Assembly (NCBI RefSeq): GCF_932276165.1
Contig: NC_063988.1
Coordinates: forward strand, 2,294,001-2,358,000
Source of the DNA: Plutella xylostella
Lineage: Eukaryota > Arthropoda > Insecta > Lepidoptera > Plutellidae
Reading direction: 5' to 3'
Length of the DNA stretch: 64,000 bases
Under the pieces are notes generated by a model. That model searched no databases, was not told the origin of the DNA, and saw only the letters and a list, made by a program, of their open reading frames with translations. Made by a program: the position numbers and the translations under genes. Shown one piece after another: positions 41,010 to 52,249 of this stretch (the stretch's first letter is position 1; every line of letters begins with the position of its first letter).

Positions 41010-44000
41010 ATGATGACGTCGAAAACGGAATATAAACCTAGAAATGTGAAGATTTTCGACTTGGATGAGTTTGAGAAATTACTGAAAGATGTCAAAGTGC
41101 CCGCCTGCATGATCACCGAGGCACCCGTTGTTGGTAAGCTGAATACTATCTAAATATATATTTTAACCTAAAAATATTTAAATCCCGAAATAGTTCATTG
41201 TTCTATGGCTGGATCATTAGCTTATTACCTCAGAGTAATAATTTATTACATTAACATCTATTTCATGTCATGGTCATAGATAGAATCAATCGTTTACCGC
41301 CTACCTAGGAAAATATAGTACCATTTCCCACTGAAAAACTTAGAAAAACCCCATATTCCATATTTTGTCCATGTTGTAGGCTGCGTTCTACTCTACACGT
41401 TATTTAAAATCCTTCCACACTATCACATCATCATAAAACTTGTGTAGGTATTAATTTTGCAATATTTTATATTTTCATGCAATATCATAACAAGAATATT
41501 TTTGTAAATCCTGCTTTCAATATGTTCCAGTGGATGAACAGAGTGTGATAAAACGAGTGAGTGCGTTGACACTTGGAGGCTTCACTGGCGGGGAGCAATG
41601 CTCGTGCTGTGGTGCAGGTCCCTTTGAGTCCCGCGCGCAGCAGACTGCCCACTACAAGCATCACTGGCATGCACACAACCTCAAGAGAAGGCTGTTCGGG
41701 AAGAGCCCGCTGACGCTGTCCCAGTTCAATAGTAGACAAGGTTGGTAAAGGAAACTTGGTAATTTCTGTTTTACCCTGCTATGGTAAAGCAAAACGAGTC
41801 AAAAAAGTCCACCCTTTGTAAATTTATTCATTAGTTGTGCATATTGTGCAATAAATAAAAAATATATATTCTAATGTATACATCCATAGTAAGTTCTTGT
41901 AAAAACATAAGGCATAAATTATTCAAAACCACTCAACTTTACAGTGTAAGATATGCTTCTGTTTTTATTTACAGATGACAACTCCAGTGTATCAGGCAGT
42001 GACTCGGAGTCTGAGGATGTGACCGCCAGCAGCCCGGGAAGTGATCTGTTCGCGGCTGCTACAAGACATTGCAAAGCATTCTTCACCAATGCTGCTGGCC
42101 AGGTCTTCTGCATCTACAGATGTGTGCTGCATCATAGAAAAGTAAGCTGTAATTTGAATTTTGTTATAGTTATTTGCTTATACATAAAATGATTTTGAAC
42201 GTTTATTTGTCATACACAAACCAACTTGAGTGCAAAGTATTTCATATAATTTCTGCAAAAACATCATTTTGTATTGAGATTACACTGTTACATAACCCAA
42301 AATAGGCATTGAATACTGCTAAATTTGCAACATGTATAAAAATTTACGGCAAATTTTCTGTAGCTGCAGAATCTTCCCTCCTCCTATTAGAAAATCTTCC
42401 CTACTTCACATAGGTGCACCAAAGCATAAGTAAAACTACTCATTTCATAATTCTCCTAAACCATTACAGGAAGACCTGTCAACCGACGGCGAAGGCAAAG
42501 TCTGGATCGAGCGGTGCCGGCGCATCGCCCTCCCTGGGGCTCAACGCTGGGCGGTCCTCATGGTCTCCGGAGGCCACTTCGCCGGGGCCGTGTTCTCAGG
42601 CTCCGTCCCTGTGCTTCACAAGACGCAACACTCGTATGTGGTGCGGAGGGGGCAGGGGCAGGCGCAGGGGGCGAGGGACCAGCAGGGAAACGCGCCTAAG
42701 TCGGCTGGTGCTAGTTTGCGGAGGTATAATATGGCGCAGTTTGTTCAGGTGAGTTAGTTGGAGGTTTTTGTACTATCGTGGAATCCTGCTTGAAGCTGGC
42801 CCAAGTGTTCAGTACAAACACTCTTGCACGGCACGACCGTTCACATCTGACTTAAAATAAGGCCAGGATGGATTTCCCCAATGGTACCCATGTTTGAGTA
42901 TTGCTATTGGACGTTTTATACCCATATAGAGTAATCACAAATTAATAAGGTATCTCTTCCAGCATGTCCACGATATCCTTAACTCTTGGACGGAAGACCT
43001 CAACGGCTGCTCGCTAGTTCTGTATCGCGCTGTCGGCCCTGGCAATCAGGTATTGTACCTCCCCAATTACTCATTTGTTAAACTTATTGTGTTAAACATA
43101 GCTTCATTTATGTATTACCTACAGTTTACCAAAATCATTGTAAGAGCTTTAAAATATTTACGAATATGGTAACGATTTGAATATAAACGAAATGGATCGC
43201 CTTTTTTCTTCTGTCAATCAGGCGTTTGCGAGCTCGCGTTCTACTGGTTGACCGAAGAAAAAGAGACGATCTCTTTAAATGTGCACAGCCCTTAGCCTAT
43301 CGCATCCCGGCAAATCAGACACGAATCAAAATCTATTGTGTCTTACTGCCGGTTTCTATAAGCTATCTATCTATTACTGGTAGTTACTTTTACTTTCATA
43401 CGATTTTGACAGATAGTTACTTTTGATTATGACAAAATCGTATGAAAGTAACTACCAGTTATGGATAGATAGAGTTATAGAAACTGGCAGTTAGAGTTCA
43501 CTTTGTCCTTACTAACATTAACCACAGATGGCGCTGTTCGGCAAGGGCTCCCCGCTGAGCCGCGAGGACGCGCGCGTGCGGGCGCTCCCGTTCCCGACGC
43601 GCAAGCCCACCTACAGGGAGGTGCGGCGCGCGCACGACACCGTCGCCAACATCGAGGTCTATGGTGAGACCAGGGAATTTTTAGAACCTACCTCTTAGGG
43701 CCACTTGCACCAACAAATTAAATCTAGATTTAGTGTCAAATGTCGATTTAAGAAACGTCAGTCCATATAAAATTTGACACTAAATCGAGATTTAACACTA
43801 AATCTAGATTTAATATGTTGGTGCAAGTGGCCCTTAATCACTGGTGCCTCGAATGTAGAAGTTGCCGAAAATACCGCCAGATTTTTAGATTAACTGCTAG
43901 ATTCTATAAATAAAAGTCGTATTTGATGTTCACTTTATACTTTATTCTCACACTATACACTGTTCTATTACACAACCTCTCGGTAGCACGGCTCTCAACC

Positions 44001-47000
44001 GACTGACTAGTAAAACGTAGGGTTCTTTTCTCTATGCTGACTAGTGTCTCCTACCAGTGCAGCGAGCACAGGATTCGATACTATTTTCGAATCTACACGA
44101 AGGGTCACTTTTACCAAACGCTAAACGTATTTAAATACATTTTGTAATAACTGACAGACGTACTAAATACGTTTAGCGTTTAGTGAAATTCCACCTAACA
44201 TATGGAAAAAACGAATGTCACTTTGATGGCGCTATTCGGCAAGTGGCCGGTAGACACTGGACTAGACTCGCACAGGACCGGAAGAGATGGCGTGATAGGG
44301 AAGAGGCTTATACCCAGCAGTGGGCAGATACGGGCTGATAATGATGATGATGATGATGATGATTCGGCAAGGGCTCCCCGCTGAGCCGCGAGGACGCGCG
44401 CGTGCGGGCGCTCCCGTTCCCGACGCGCAAGCCCACCTACAGGGAGGTGCGGCGCGCGCACGACACCGTCGCTAATATTGAGGTTTATGGTGAGACCTGG
44501 GAATTTTAAGAACCTACCTCTTAGGTCCCATTATCGGCATCGGCAAGGAAAAGGATCCTTCGGCGTCCTACATGCAAGCGCACACTATCGGCAATTATGC
44601 TTTGGCATGCTGCGACGTTCTTAGGGATGACGTGGCGTCCTTAAGGATGCCGCACCGTCCTGTAGCTATTTGAGCTAGCTAGCTAAGCTATCCCCCGAGT
44701 GTTGCCTCGGCGCCGGCGGCGTACCGAAGGATGCCGAAGCATCCCGAAGCATTCTCAAGTCTGCCGATACAGCAGCCTCAAGCATACGGAAGCGATATTT
44801 TTGTTATTACGACCACATATCACGGAAATTTCTACTTTATGGCCATTATGTTATAGTATATTGCTATTTGCCACCTAAAATACTCAGTCGTACCGATGCC
44901 GATAATGGGCGCCGGGCCTTAATCACTGGTGCCTGGAATGTAGAAGTTGCCGAAGATACCGCCAGATCTTTAAATTAACTACTAGATTCCAAGCACAAGG
45001 GATTAGGAGGTACATAGGTAGTAAAAAAAAAAATTAGCATGACAAGGGGGAACCGGGTGGCCTTGGCAGTTTTTGGAAAAACGTTTTCAAACTGAAGTTA
45101 CGACTTTTTTTCAACTGGCGGCGCTAGTTCTGTGTATATTATACATATATATCGCCTACCTACCTTAATGTATTGAGAGGTAACAGAGGAATCTTCTTCT
45201 GAGGGTTTGTCGCCCTTTTGAGGGTATTAGCCAGACACATTAGTGTCAGTCGCTGATAACATTGTTTTAACTTCTCCTTAATGACCCTTCTCAAGGGAGC
45301 ATAGAACCTATGGAATAGTAGTATAAGGAATACGTTTCTATACGTGAACCTTATGAATGATAATTTGGTGTAAACAGTTTGCCTTATCTTACAGATACTT
45401 AAATACATAAATTGATTGAAAAATGTATATTTCAGACTCGATGGAGCTATTTCAGAAGGCAGTGGTGGCGTCAGGCAAGCCCGCGCCTGACTCAAGTGGA
45501 GACCGCTCTAGGAAGAAACCGAGCCCTAATAAACCAGTGCTGAACCGCGCTAAGTCCAGGTACGATAAGACTCTACTATACCTAGCTAAGGTGAGATCGC
45601 TTACGTTTGCAGCTTAAAGTGTCAGTATTTTAATTTGTGAAAGGTATTAAAATAACACAATAATTCTGGCTTGCTGTGAAAAGTCTATCTATCTAATACA
45701 TACTGATTGAATGAAATCTTGAAAGGATAGGTAACTACCTATCTTTTATTTTGTTTACTTTGGCTTTCGCGCATCCAAATCGCATACACGTCGCGCTAGT
45801 TACTACCAATGGCATTACAGCTTCGCATGATGGCTTTACTCAAAATCCAACCACCAAATACTTACCAAAAACGATTTTCTTCAGGGAACCAATAGCGCGT
45901 GAGCTCCCTACCCTAGTGACTTCAAGCGAGGATGAAGGACCTTGCTTCATAGACTCAGAGACCCCCGTAGACTGGATCAAAACACTCTCAGAGCAAACTA
46001 GCAACGGCCTTATAACAGCCTCGAGAAAAGACCTAATAAACAATGACCTTTCAATCGCCAGCCCAGAAAGTTCGGAAACCGAAAGCGAAATAGTTCCCGA
46101 ACAGAAAGCGCTGGCCACTAAGAAGAAGAAGAAAAAGAAACAAGATAAGGCCGACGTGGCGAAGAAGGAAAAAGGTTCGGCGCCCAAGGTTGCGCCTGTC
46201 AAAATTCCAGCCAGTGTTAAGAAGGTAAATTGATGGTACTAAATAGATTTTTAGTAAAGTTAATGCTAAATGTTATCTAAACTACGGAAATACTCATCAA
46301 TAACTTGACAATAAATGAGGTAAAAGAAAGCGCACAGGAACTCATCATCAGGCCTTCTGAACGTAGACCTCTCCCTAGCAACGCCACAACACTCTGTCCT
46401 CGGCCTTCTTCATCCAGCCACTACCGGCCACCCGTCTAAGGTTGTCGGTCCAGCGGGCCGGAGGGCATAACCTGCAGAGGGCAGTACAGAAACTCATATT
46501 CTTTCAATATGCATTAATATTCCCCTACTCTCCTAGATGTGGAAGGTGATATCAGGCAACGAGCTCCACTCGCTCGAGACAATCTTCGAGGGCTGGGAGC
46601 CGACAGCTGTGTCGGTAACAGACGCGTGCAACACCGCCGACCCTGTTGACGGGAACACCGCGCTACATAAAGCCGCCATTGCTGACAAACCGGATATGGT
46701 CAAGTGAGTAGCTGTAGGAAACTAAATGTATTTATTTATACATTTATAGTTGTTACTTGAAATTTAAACGTTGGTTTTGAGCGTTGCGAACTTAGTCAAG
46801 AGCATGGGTCTATTTCTCGTCATACTTCTTGACATACTTAAACATAACTTTGTCTCACTTTAATTTATCATACACAATAAGTACCTACTATAGGTATTTT
46901 TTTCAGGAACTTGCCAAAAGCGGTAAAACAAAAGTGATTCAGAATTTTGTCACACCGTTTCGGCTTGCTATACCTACCACTTTTGCAACACCCTGTGTTG

Positions 47001-48608
47001 AACACTCAACCTCCCGAATCCTCCCTTTCCTGCACTCCAAATGACGTCATCTATCATGGCGAGCTGATTTTCCGCATTTAGTCTCCAAGGTGGGCCATTA
47101 TGCGTGAAATACCTATGGGGTGACTAGCTATTGAGCCACCCAAGCTCTCGCCAGAAAGCCAGTAGACGACCTAGGTTGCTCATGACTTCCCGGAGGGACC
47201 CCGGAGATCCGAGGATTTCATAAATGACGTCATAACACTAACCTTCCTTAGACAGATCCTGCAAGCGGGCGGCGACCCGTGCGCACGCAACCTCGCGCTG
47301 CAGACGCCCTACGCCGCCGCCCAGCAGCAGACCAGGCTCGCCTTCAGACTGTTCCAGGCGGAGCATCCCGATAGATACAACTATGCTAAGGTACATAACG
47401 CTCTTTTAATCAAATAGTTCCGGACAGGAACACAGGCCGCTAAGAAAAGATGAAAAAGAAAAGAGGTAAGATGTTACCAAGGAAAAAAGTTCGTCGACCA
47501 CGTAGGTTGCTTAACTCAGGTCCCGTGTTGGTGCAACCTCGCGCTGCAGACGCCCTACGCCGCCGCCCAGCAGCAGACCAGGCTCGCCTTCCGACTGTTC
47601 CAGGCCGAGCATCCAACCAGATACAACTATGCTAAGGTAGGGGGGAAATAGGTTAATAACGCTCTTTTTATAGCCAGTTCGAAAACCAAACTGTTCCGGA
47701 CATTAATGTAGGATGCATGGTAAGAAAAAAGGAAAAGGGGTTGAAAAGGAAGACGTTCGTCGACCATGAAGGTCGCATTACTCAGGTCTTCTCTCTCTTT
47801 GCATTGCTCCCGTCTTATACAAGGTGTAAGATGAATTGTTTGTTCGTAATCCACCCTACAGCTTATTGGTTCTTCGACTTGCCTCATATTATCTTCAGAA
47901 AAACTTTATGTACTTTACTAAGTTTTTCCACGATTTTAATGCGATTTACTTCTACCATCAGGCGCACATCCCAGGTCCCTTGACGCCTGAACTGCTAGAA
48001 CAAGAGATAGAGAAGAAAGCTGCCCAGAAGAGAGCGAAGCGGCAGAAGGACAAAGAGAAACAAGCAGAGAAGATTAGAGCTAGCAAGTTTTTGGCGATGA
48101 AAGATTCCGAAAAGGTAAGGTCTTCCAGTAAATCATTATTCGGTACAATAATTTTAACCTCAGTCAACCTCATACCGCAACTTACGATGCCTCTTTGAGG
48201 TATTTTTTTTTATAACAAGTTTGTTGCATATATTGGTTTGTCTGTTGTTATAGCAATAAAGCGTAGTTTCGTTTTTAAGGTGACGCGTTCCGAATCCAGT
48301 CTTACCACTCATTCAGACACCGGCTTCAATTTTATCCTATTTTTATCATCATCCAAACTAATCAAATAATGACATATAACACCAACACAACAGCCCCTTT
48401 GTAACCCAATATACCCATGTATTCTCCCATACCTTATTAGACACCAATAAGATTCTCTACCCCACAGATGCAATCGCAAGAGCTGCGTTGCTTCCTCTGC
48501 GGAGTCAGTCTGCCGAAGACTCCGTTCCAATATGACGTGTACCGATTCTGCTCCATCAAGTGCCTTCAGAACCACCGGAACCTCAGACCCTTGAATATGC
48601 CCCCGTGA
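41010..48608 (+). CDS. ANKZF1: ANKZF1/Vms1 peptidyl-tRNA hydrolase, 12 exons
   Basis: Release factor-like enzyme of ribosome quality control that frees nascent chains from stalled 60S ribosomes. Exons: 41010-41133, 41531-41740, 41975-42141, 42470-42748, 42963-43049, 43528-43663, 45436-45559 (or -45590), 45885-46224, 46537-46703, 47252-47390, 47962-48114, 48468-48608. Joined, they give 688 residues (human about 726). In order: a zinc finger (CSCCG...HYKHHWHAH) in exon 2; the VLRF1 catalytic domain in exons 3-6, with GQAQGARDQQ around the expected catalytic Gln and KSAGASLRRYN; a Lys-rich stretch in exon 8; an ankyrin unit (GNTALHKAA, GGDPCARN) in exons 9-10; a coiled, charged region in exon 11; and a C-terminal Cys/His finger (CFLCGVSL...FCSIKC). 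Exon 7 has a strong donor at 45591 that would be out of phase with exon 8; the weaker one at 45560 keeps the frame. Exons 6 and 10 have dead copies downstream. Confidence 0.92.
43343..43493. mobile_element. Palindromic MITE, TTACTGCCAGTTTC family, copy 2
   Basis: Ends TTACTGCCGGTTTCTATA and TATAGAAACTGGCAGTTA; inner TCATACGATTTTGACA pairs with GACAAAATCGTATGA. It lies in an ANKZF1 intron, 34 bp before exon 6. Confidence 0.75.
43698..43833. mobile_element. MITE with TTA duplication in exon 6 intron, copy-1 side
   Basis: 136 bp, ends GGGCCACTTGCACCAACA and inverse, flanked by TTA (43695-43697 and 43834-43836). The 3-bp TTA duplication and GGG start suit a PIF/Harbinger-type MITE. The interior is a nested foldback of AAATCTAGATTTA. 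It occupies the same target site as the different element at 44524 in the duplicated intron. Confidence 0.8.
44226..44489 (+). pseudogene. Dead copy of ANKZF1 exon 6 interrupted by a LINE tail
   Basis: Starts ATGGCGCTATTCGGCAAG like the true exon. A 118-bp LINE tail (44244-44361) then splits it, and it resumes GGGCTCCCCGCTGAGCC to GTTTATG with a donor GTGAGACC. Upstream, about 20 bases holding the pyrimidine tract and acceptor of the true exon are missing between TCACTTTG and ATGGCG. Without an acceptor, and with the insertion, it cannot be an exon. Confidence 0.85.
44244..44361 (+). mobile_element. LINE 3' tail insertion with 10-bp target duplication
   Basis: Contains TATACCCAGCAGTGGGCAGA and ends in (GAT)n, the tail of a lepidopteran RTE-like LINE. 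It is flanked by ATTCGGCAAG at 44234-44243 and 44362-44371. Only the last 118 bases were inserted. Confidence 0.85.
44524..44918. mobile_element. MITE with TTA duplication in exon 6 intron, copy-2 side
   Basis: 395 bp, left GGTCCCATTATCGGCATCGG and right CCGATGCCGATAATGGGC...GGGCC, flanked by TTA (44521-44523 and 44919-44921). The interior is rich in GGATGCCG-type words. It stands at the equivalent TTA that holds the 136-bp MITE in the first copy of this intron. Confidence 0.75.
46330..46480 (-). mobile_element. LINE coding scrap, reverse
   Basis: CTCGGCCTTCTTCATCCAGC and GGTTGTCGGTCCAGCGGGCC correspond in reverse to the scrap at 27093-27200. It lies in the ANKZF1 intron between exons 8 and 9. 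Confidence 0.45.
47536..47636 (+). pseudogene. Partial copy of ANKZF1 exon 10
   Basis: Matches 47290-47390 closely (CAACCTCGCGCTGCAGACGC to TATGCTAAG with a GT donor), but the first 38 bases and the acceptor are absent. The intron after each donor also shares words (AATAACGCTCTTTTTATAG-like, TGTTCCGGACA), so intron was copied too. Confidence 0.8.
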
Positions 48609-49716
48609 TTTATGTATATTAAGTAGGTGTTTGTTTATACGAGAAATGTATTGAGATTGAGGAAAGTTGCTTAGGATAGTGATTGGAATGAAACTAAATT
48701 TATGGTATAAAAGTTGCGTAAATGTGCTCAAATTATGGTTCTAGCTTTTCGCCGAAAGCTTCATTATTTATATTTATTTAGAGTAACGTAGTAGGTCATC
48801 TACCTAGTGAAGAACTCGCGAGAAAGTTCCACCGACAAAATGCTGACACCAAATAAAACATTTAATTTAAAATTTGACGCCAATATAAATGTTTTCGTCG
48901 GTATTCTGATGCGCTGATATTGCAGTGCTAACTATTTCACTGGATTTTTTTAATTGTTTGCGAATGTTGTTATAATTGGAAAGATTGACGGACACCCATA
49001 TAGGTTTTCGATATGATAAAAAGCTAAATTGGTCGCAGTTGCCATTTAAATATTTAGAGATATGCCTCTTTCATTTCAAATTAGCAAATGTCGGAAAACA
49101 CTTATCTATAGAATGCGTAGCTATCCGAAGCGATGGTTAAGCTTAAAATTAGAGCTGTCAAAAAACTCCAAACCAAAAAATACGCACTGAAAAATTATAA
49201 TATTCAATCAGAGAAGCGTTTTTCAATAAACTATTTTAGGTTTTACAACAAAATTGAATGGATTATTGTTACTAGCCGTTTTTGAGTCGACTCAGTCCGT
49301 TTTTAATTTAATAATTAAAAATATAAGTACTTGATTATTATTGATTAAAGGTAAGTATCTAGTCCATTTGTATAATGTATTTTTTCTTACTTGTCGTAGA
49401 TTTTGAGCAATCTTTGAGTGTCTTTTTATTTGAATTAATTTAAAAACTAACTTATAAATTAAAACTTAATGACAAATGAAATACTCACAAGCAAATATAA
49501 TTGATTTCGTAATTGAACCATTTATTTTGGCCGTAGTTTATTTGTTTATTAGTCTTTTAATTAAAAAGACACACAAATATTGTTTACCTTTTTCGCCAAA
49601 TAAGAATGAATACAGTTTTTTATATACATGGAGTGTCTCTCATGTACCATTTATATTTCATATCATTTCTCGTGTGAACCGATCATTCTTCACTTTCAAC
49701 CTCGGGTGTCAATAAT
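48609..49716. other. Intergenic DNA downstream of ANKZF1
   Basis: A candidate polyadenylation signal AATAAA is at 48852. Beyond it the sequence is AT-rich with no supported gene; the 79-codon open frame at 49476 has no recognisable features. Confidence 0.5.
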
Positions 49717-50405
49717 GGGTTCCGCTCATCTCGCATAATCTTTATTGACCAAAACTCATTTCGCATAACTCGTATGGTCTAAACTTTTTTGGCCGAACCA
49801 TCACTTTGCCAAGACTTATGTGGCATAAGGCTCGTTTCGTCTAAAACTCTTTAGGCACAATCTTTAAACACCTAAGTTTCGTTTGCTCAAATTTATGTTC
49901 GTCTTTAATATACATTATGTTTCGTCCGAAAATCACGATATTGTATGATCAAAAAATCGAAAGTTAACGACCAATATAATTATTACAAACCCCATGAGAT
50001 CGAAACCTAAAAATAGGTGCGACGACGAGCAAAGCGAGGAGGAGCGTGTTAGGTGCACATGTTCATCAAAACCAAAGCGGAGCGCAGCGAAGCGGAGCGG
50101 AGCGTTTTCCAAACAGCGGAAACAATACAAGGCACCAGTTTGCGCTATGTAGGGAGACGCTCCGTCAAAGTTAAAGCCAAACGAATATTATTACTTTGTA
50201 TAAACCTAATAAACCTATGCCATAGCATTATTAGGCTATTCAAGATTTGGCCATACCATTATTAGGCTAAACAATGTTATGCGAAATAACTTTTTACTAA
50301 ACGAGATTTATGCCATACGATTTTCGGCGTAACGAGACTTTGACCAAACGTTACTATGCAATACGAGATTAGGCAAATAAATCTTATGCCAAAAAAGGTA
50401 GAACC
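49717..50405. mobile_element. TIR element 'X', copy 2
   Basis: 689 bp between GGGTTCCGC and GTAGAACC with a 9-bp duplication GTCAATAAT (49708-49716 and 50406-50414). The right half is the reverse of copy 1 at 16719. The chain of 15-17-bp words (CGTATGGTCTAAAC, TTATGTGGCATAAGGC, TTTAGGCACAATC) covers both flanks of a GGAGCGTG/AGCGGAGC-rich centre. No coding capacity. An 8-9-bp duplication is found in several superfamilies (hAT, MULE, Merlin), so I leave it unassigned. Confidence 0.75.
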
Positions 50406-50414
50406 GTCAATAAT

Positions 50415-51074
50415 AGGTGTAAGGTATTGCTGTATTTTTCGTTTTCAACCCAATATGTAGTCATCAGATATTTACTGAACAAAGTCATAAAAGTACTTAA
50501 TCCGGAGATAAGTTATAATAAAGTGCCTCCTCACTCCAACCATTGACTTGTAATCTGATAATAGTGTAATTTATTAGAATTTGGGCTGTATGTATTTTAC
50601 TATAATTTTCAGTCGTTTTACATTACAGGTGAATTATATATATATTCACGGTGAGGCAATACCTTAATTTATTCTAATAAGCTGTTTATGGCTTCATTAC
50701 AATAAAAGCTTATTAGAATATAAGACATTTTACGAAGATTTATAATAGACATTTTTTGAATAGCACATAGGAATCAAATAGAAACCATGAAGCAATATAA
50801 ATACCTAGATAAAAAATAATAAATACTTATTTATTTATAAATGTTGTAAATGTTACCGAAGTTTTAAAAAATATCTACAATTAGCTTTATGAAAGTTGAT
50901 ATTCCAATGTTTACTGCCACTTACGTAATGTATTATTGTTATTTACCTTATGTAATAATATTTTTATACCTTACAATGATATTCTATAGTGCCTGCTTGA
51001 ATAATACAGCGTACCTAAATAAACTTATGAATATAACTCTAATGAAAATCTTTTAATTTCTTACCGACCGGATG
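50415..51074. other. Intergenic AT-rich DNA, no gene seen
   Basis: Nothing recognisable apart from short inverted words such as TTATTAGAATA / TATTCTAATAA. Confidence 0.45.
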
Positions 51075-51110
51075 GTATCCTTACTAATATTATAAATGCG
51101 AAAGTAACTG

Positions 51111-51145
<35 letters not shown>

Positions 51146-51300
51146 TACTCTTTCACGCCAAAACTACTGAACGGATTTGAATGAAATTTGGTATACATAC
51201 TGTGTAGACCCTGGGAAAGAACATAGGCTACTTTTTATCCCGGAATTCCCACGGGAAAACTTTTTAAGGCGAAGCGAAGCGCGCGGGAACAGCTAGTAGT
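51075..51300 (-). repeat. (CAGA)n-associated interspersed repeat, copy 2
   Basis: Reverse complement of the repeat at 31083-31312, with (TCTG)n in place of (CAGA)n and the same GGAATTCCCACGGGAAAAC and GCGAAGCGCGCGGGAACAG words. Confidence 0.75.
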
Positions 51301-51410
51301 ACATAATATCCACGCAACTTGACCACAAATGGAGGCTAACTGCGTATTTTGCATTTAGAAACGAATGATAGGAGAGGATTTCGGTGCCTGGGGGGGTCAC
51401 TCTACAGGAG

Positions 51411-51522
51411 GTTGCAAAAAGCGAATTTTGAAATTCTGATTTCAGATTCAGGCTTAGATATAACATGCTGCACATGCTGGTTTCGGCTTAGTATACTTAA
51501 CCTTTTTGCAACACCCTGTATG
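51411..51522. mobile_element. TA-flanked TIR element, ACAGGGTGTTGC family, copy 2
   Basis: ACAGGAGGTTGCAAAAAGC at the left and CTTTTTGCAACACCCTGT at the right, with GGTTTCGGCTTAGTATACT inside. Shorter than copy 1. Confidence 0.65.
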
Positions 51523-52249
51523 TTAAGCTTTCGTCTTAACATACAGGGTTACTAAGCGAGCGCGAGCCACGACTCTATAATACATATATATATCCTTGTA
51601 TTAAAAAGTGCCCATTGCACGACCAGCTCTCGTTCATTCGTTTCGTCAGTATAGAGTATCCCACCTGAAAGCATCCTTGAATGACGAATGATTGCAGGGG
51701 CGCGATTCACATCTCAACCGAAATATTTGTAAAGCGATACGAACGAGTTACGAGATGAAATCCGCAATGTTCAAAAACGCGATTCATAACACACATACTT
51801 TGACCTCGTTTTCATATCGCTAGTTCGTATTTGGATCGCTTGAGTGAAATGAATGAAACTATATTTTTTTAATTGCCATGCAAAAATAATAAATACTACC
51901 ACTAATTGTTTTAAATAATTTTGTTCCTACAATATATTTTGTTGGAATTAGTGTAGATAGCAAGTATCAAGAAACTGCTTTTTAATTCAACGTTGAAGAA
52001 ATTCATAACCTGTGGCACTTTTGACAGCCGCCATGTTTAATTCATAAAAACTTTGATTTTCTTTGTGGGTTTCGAGTCAACGTACATAGGAAATAAGAAG
52101 AAAGGAAATTAATTTAGAGAAAAACGACTGAGACATGTAAGTATCAATGTATTAACCTATTTTTTTTAATATAAATGTTACCGGTTGTAGTCAAGAAGGT
52201 ATTGTAATTTACGATGTATCCAATTTCTGTTTTGAATTGTTTTAGAATC

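Noticed and set aside
43528..44489. Exon 6 duplication as an unmerged-haplotype artefact
   Set aside because: The copies are in tandem with different insertions (two MITEs, one LINE tail) and acceptor loss in only one; a real old duplication fits better, though reads were not checked.
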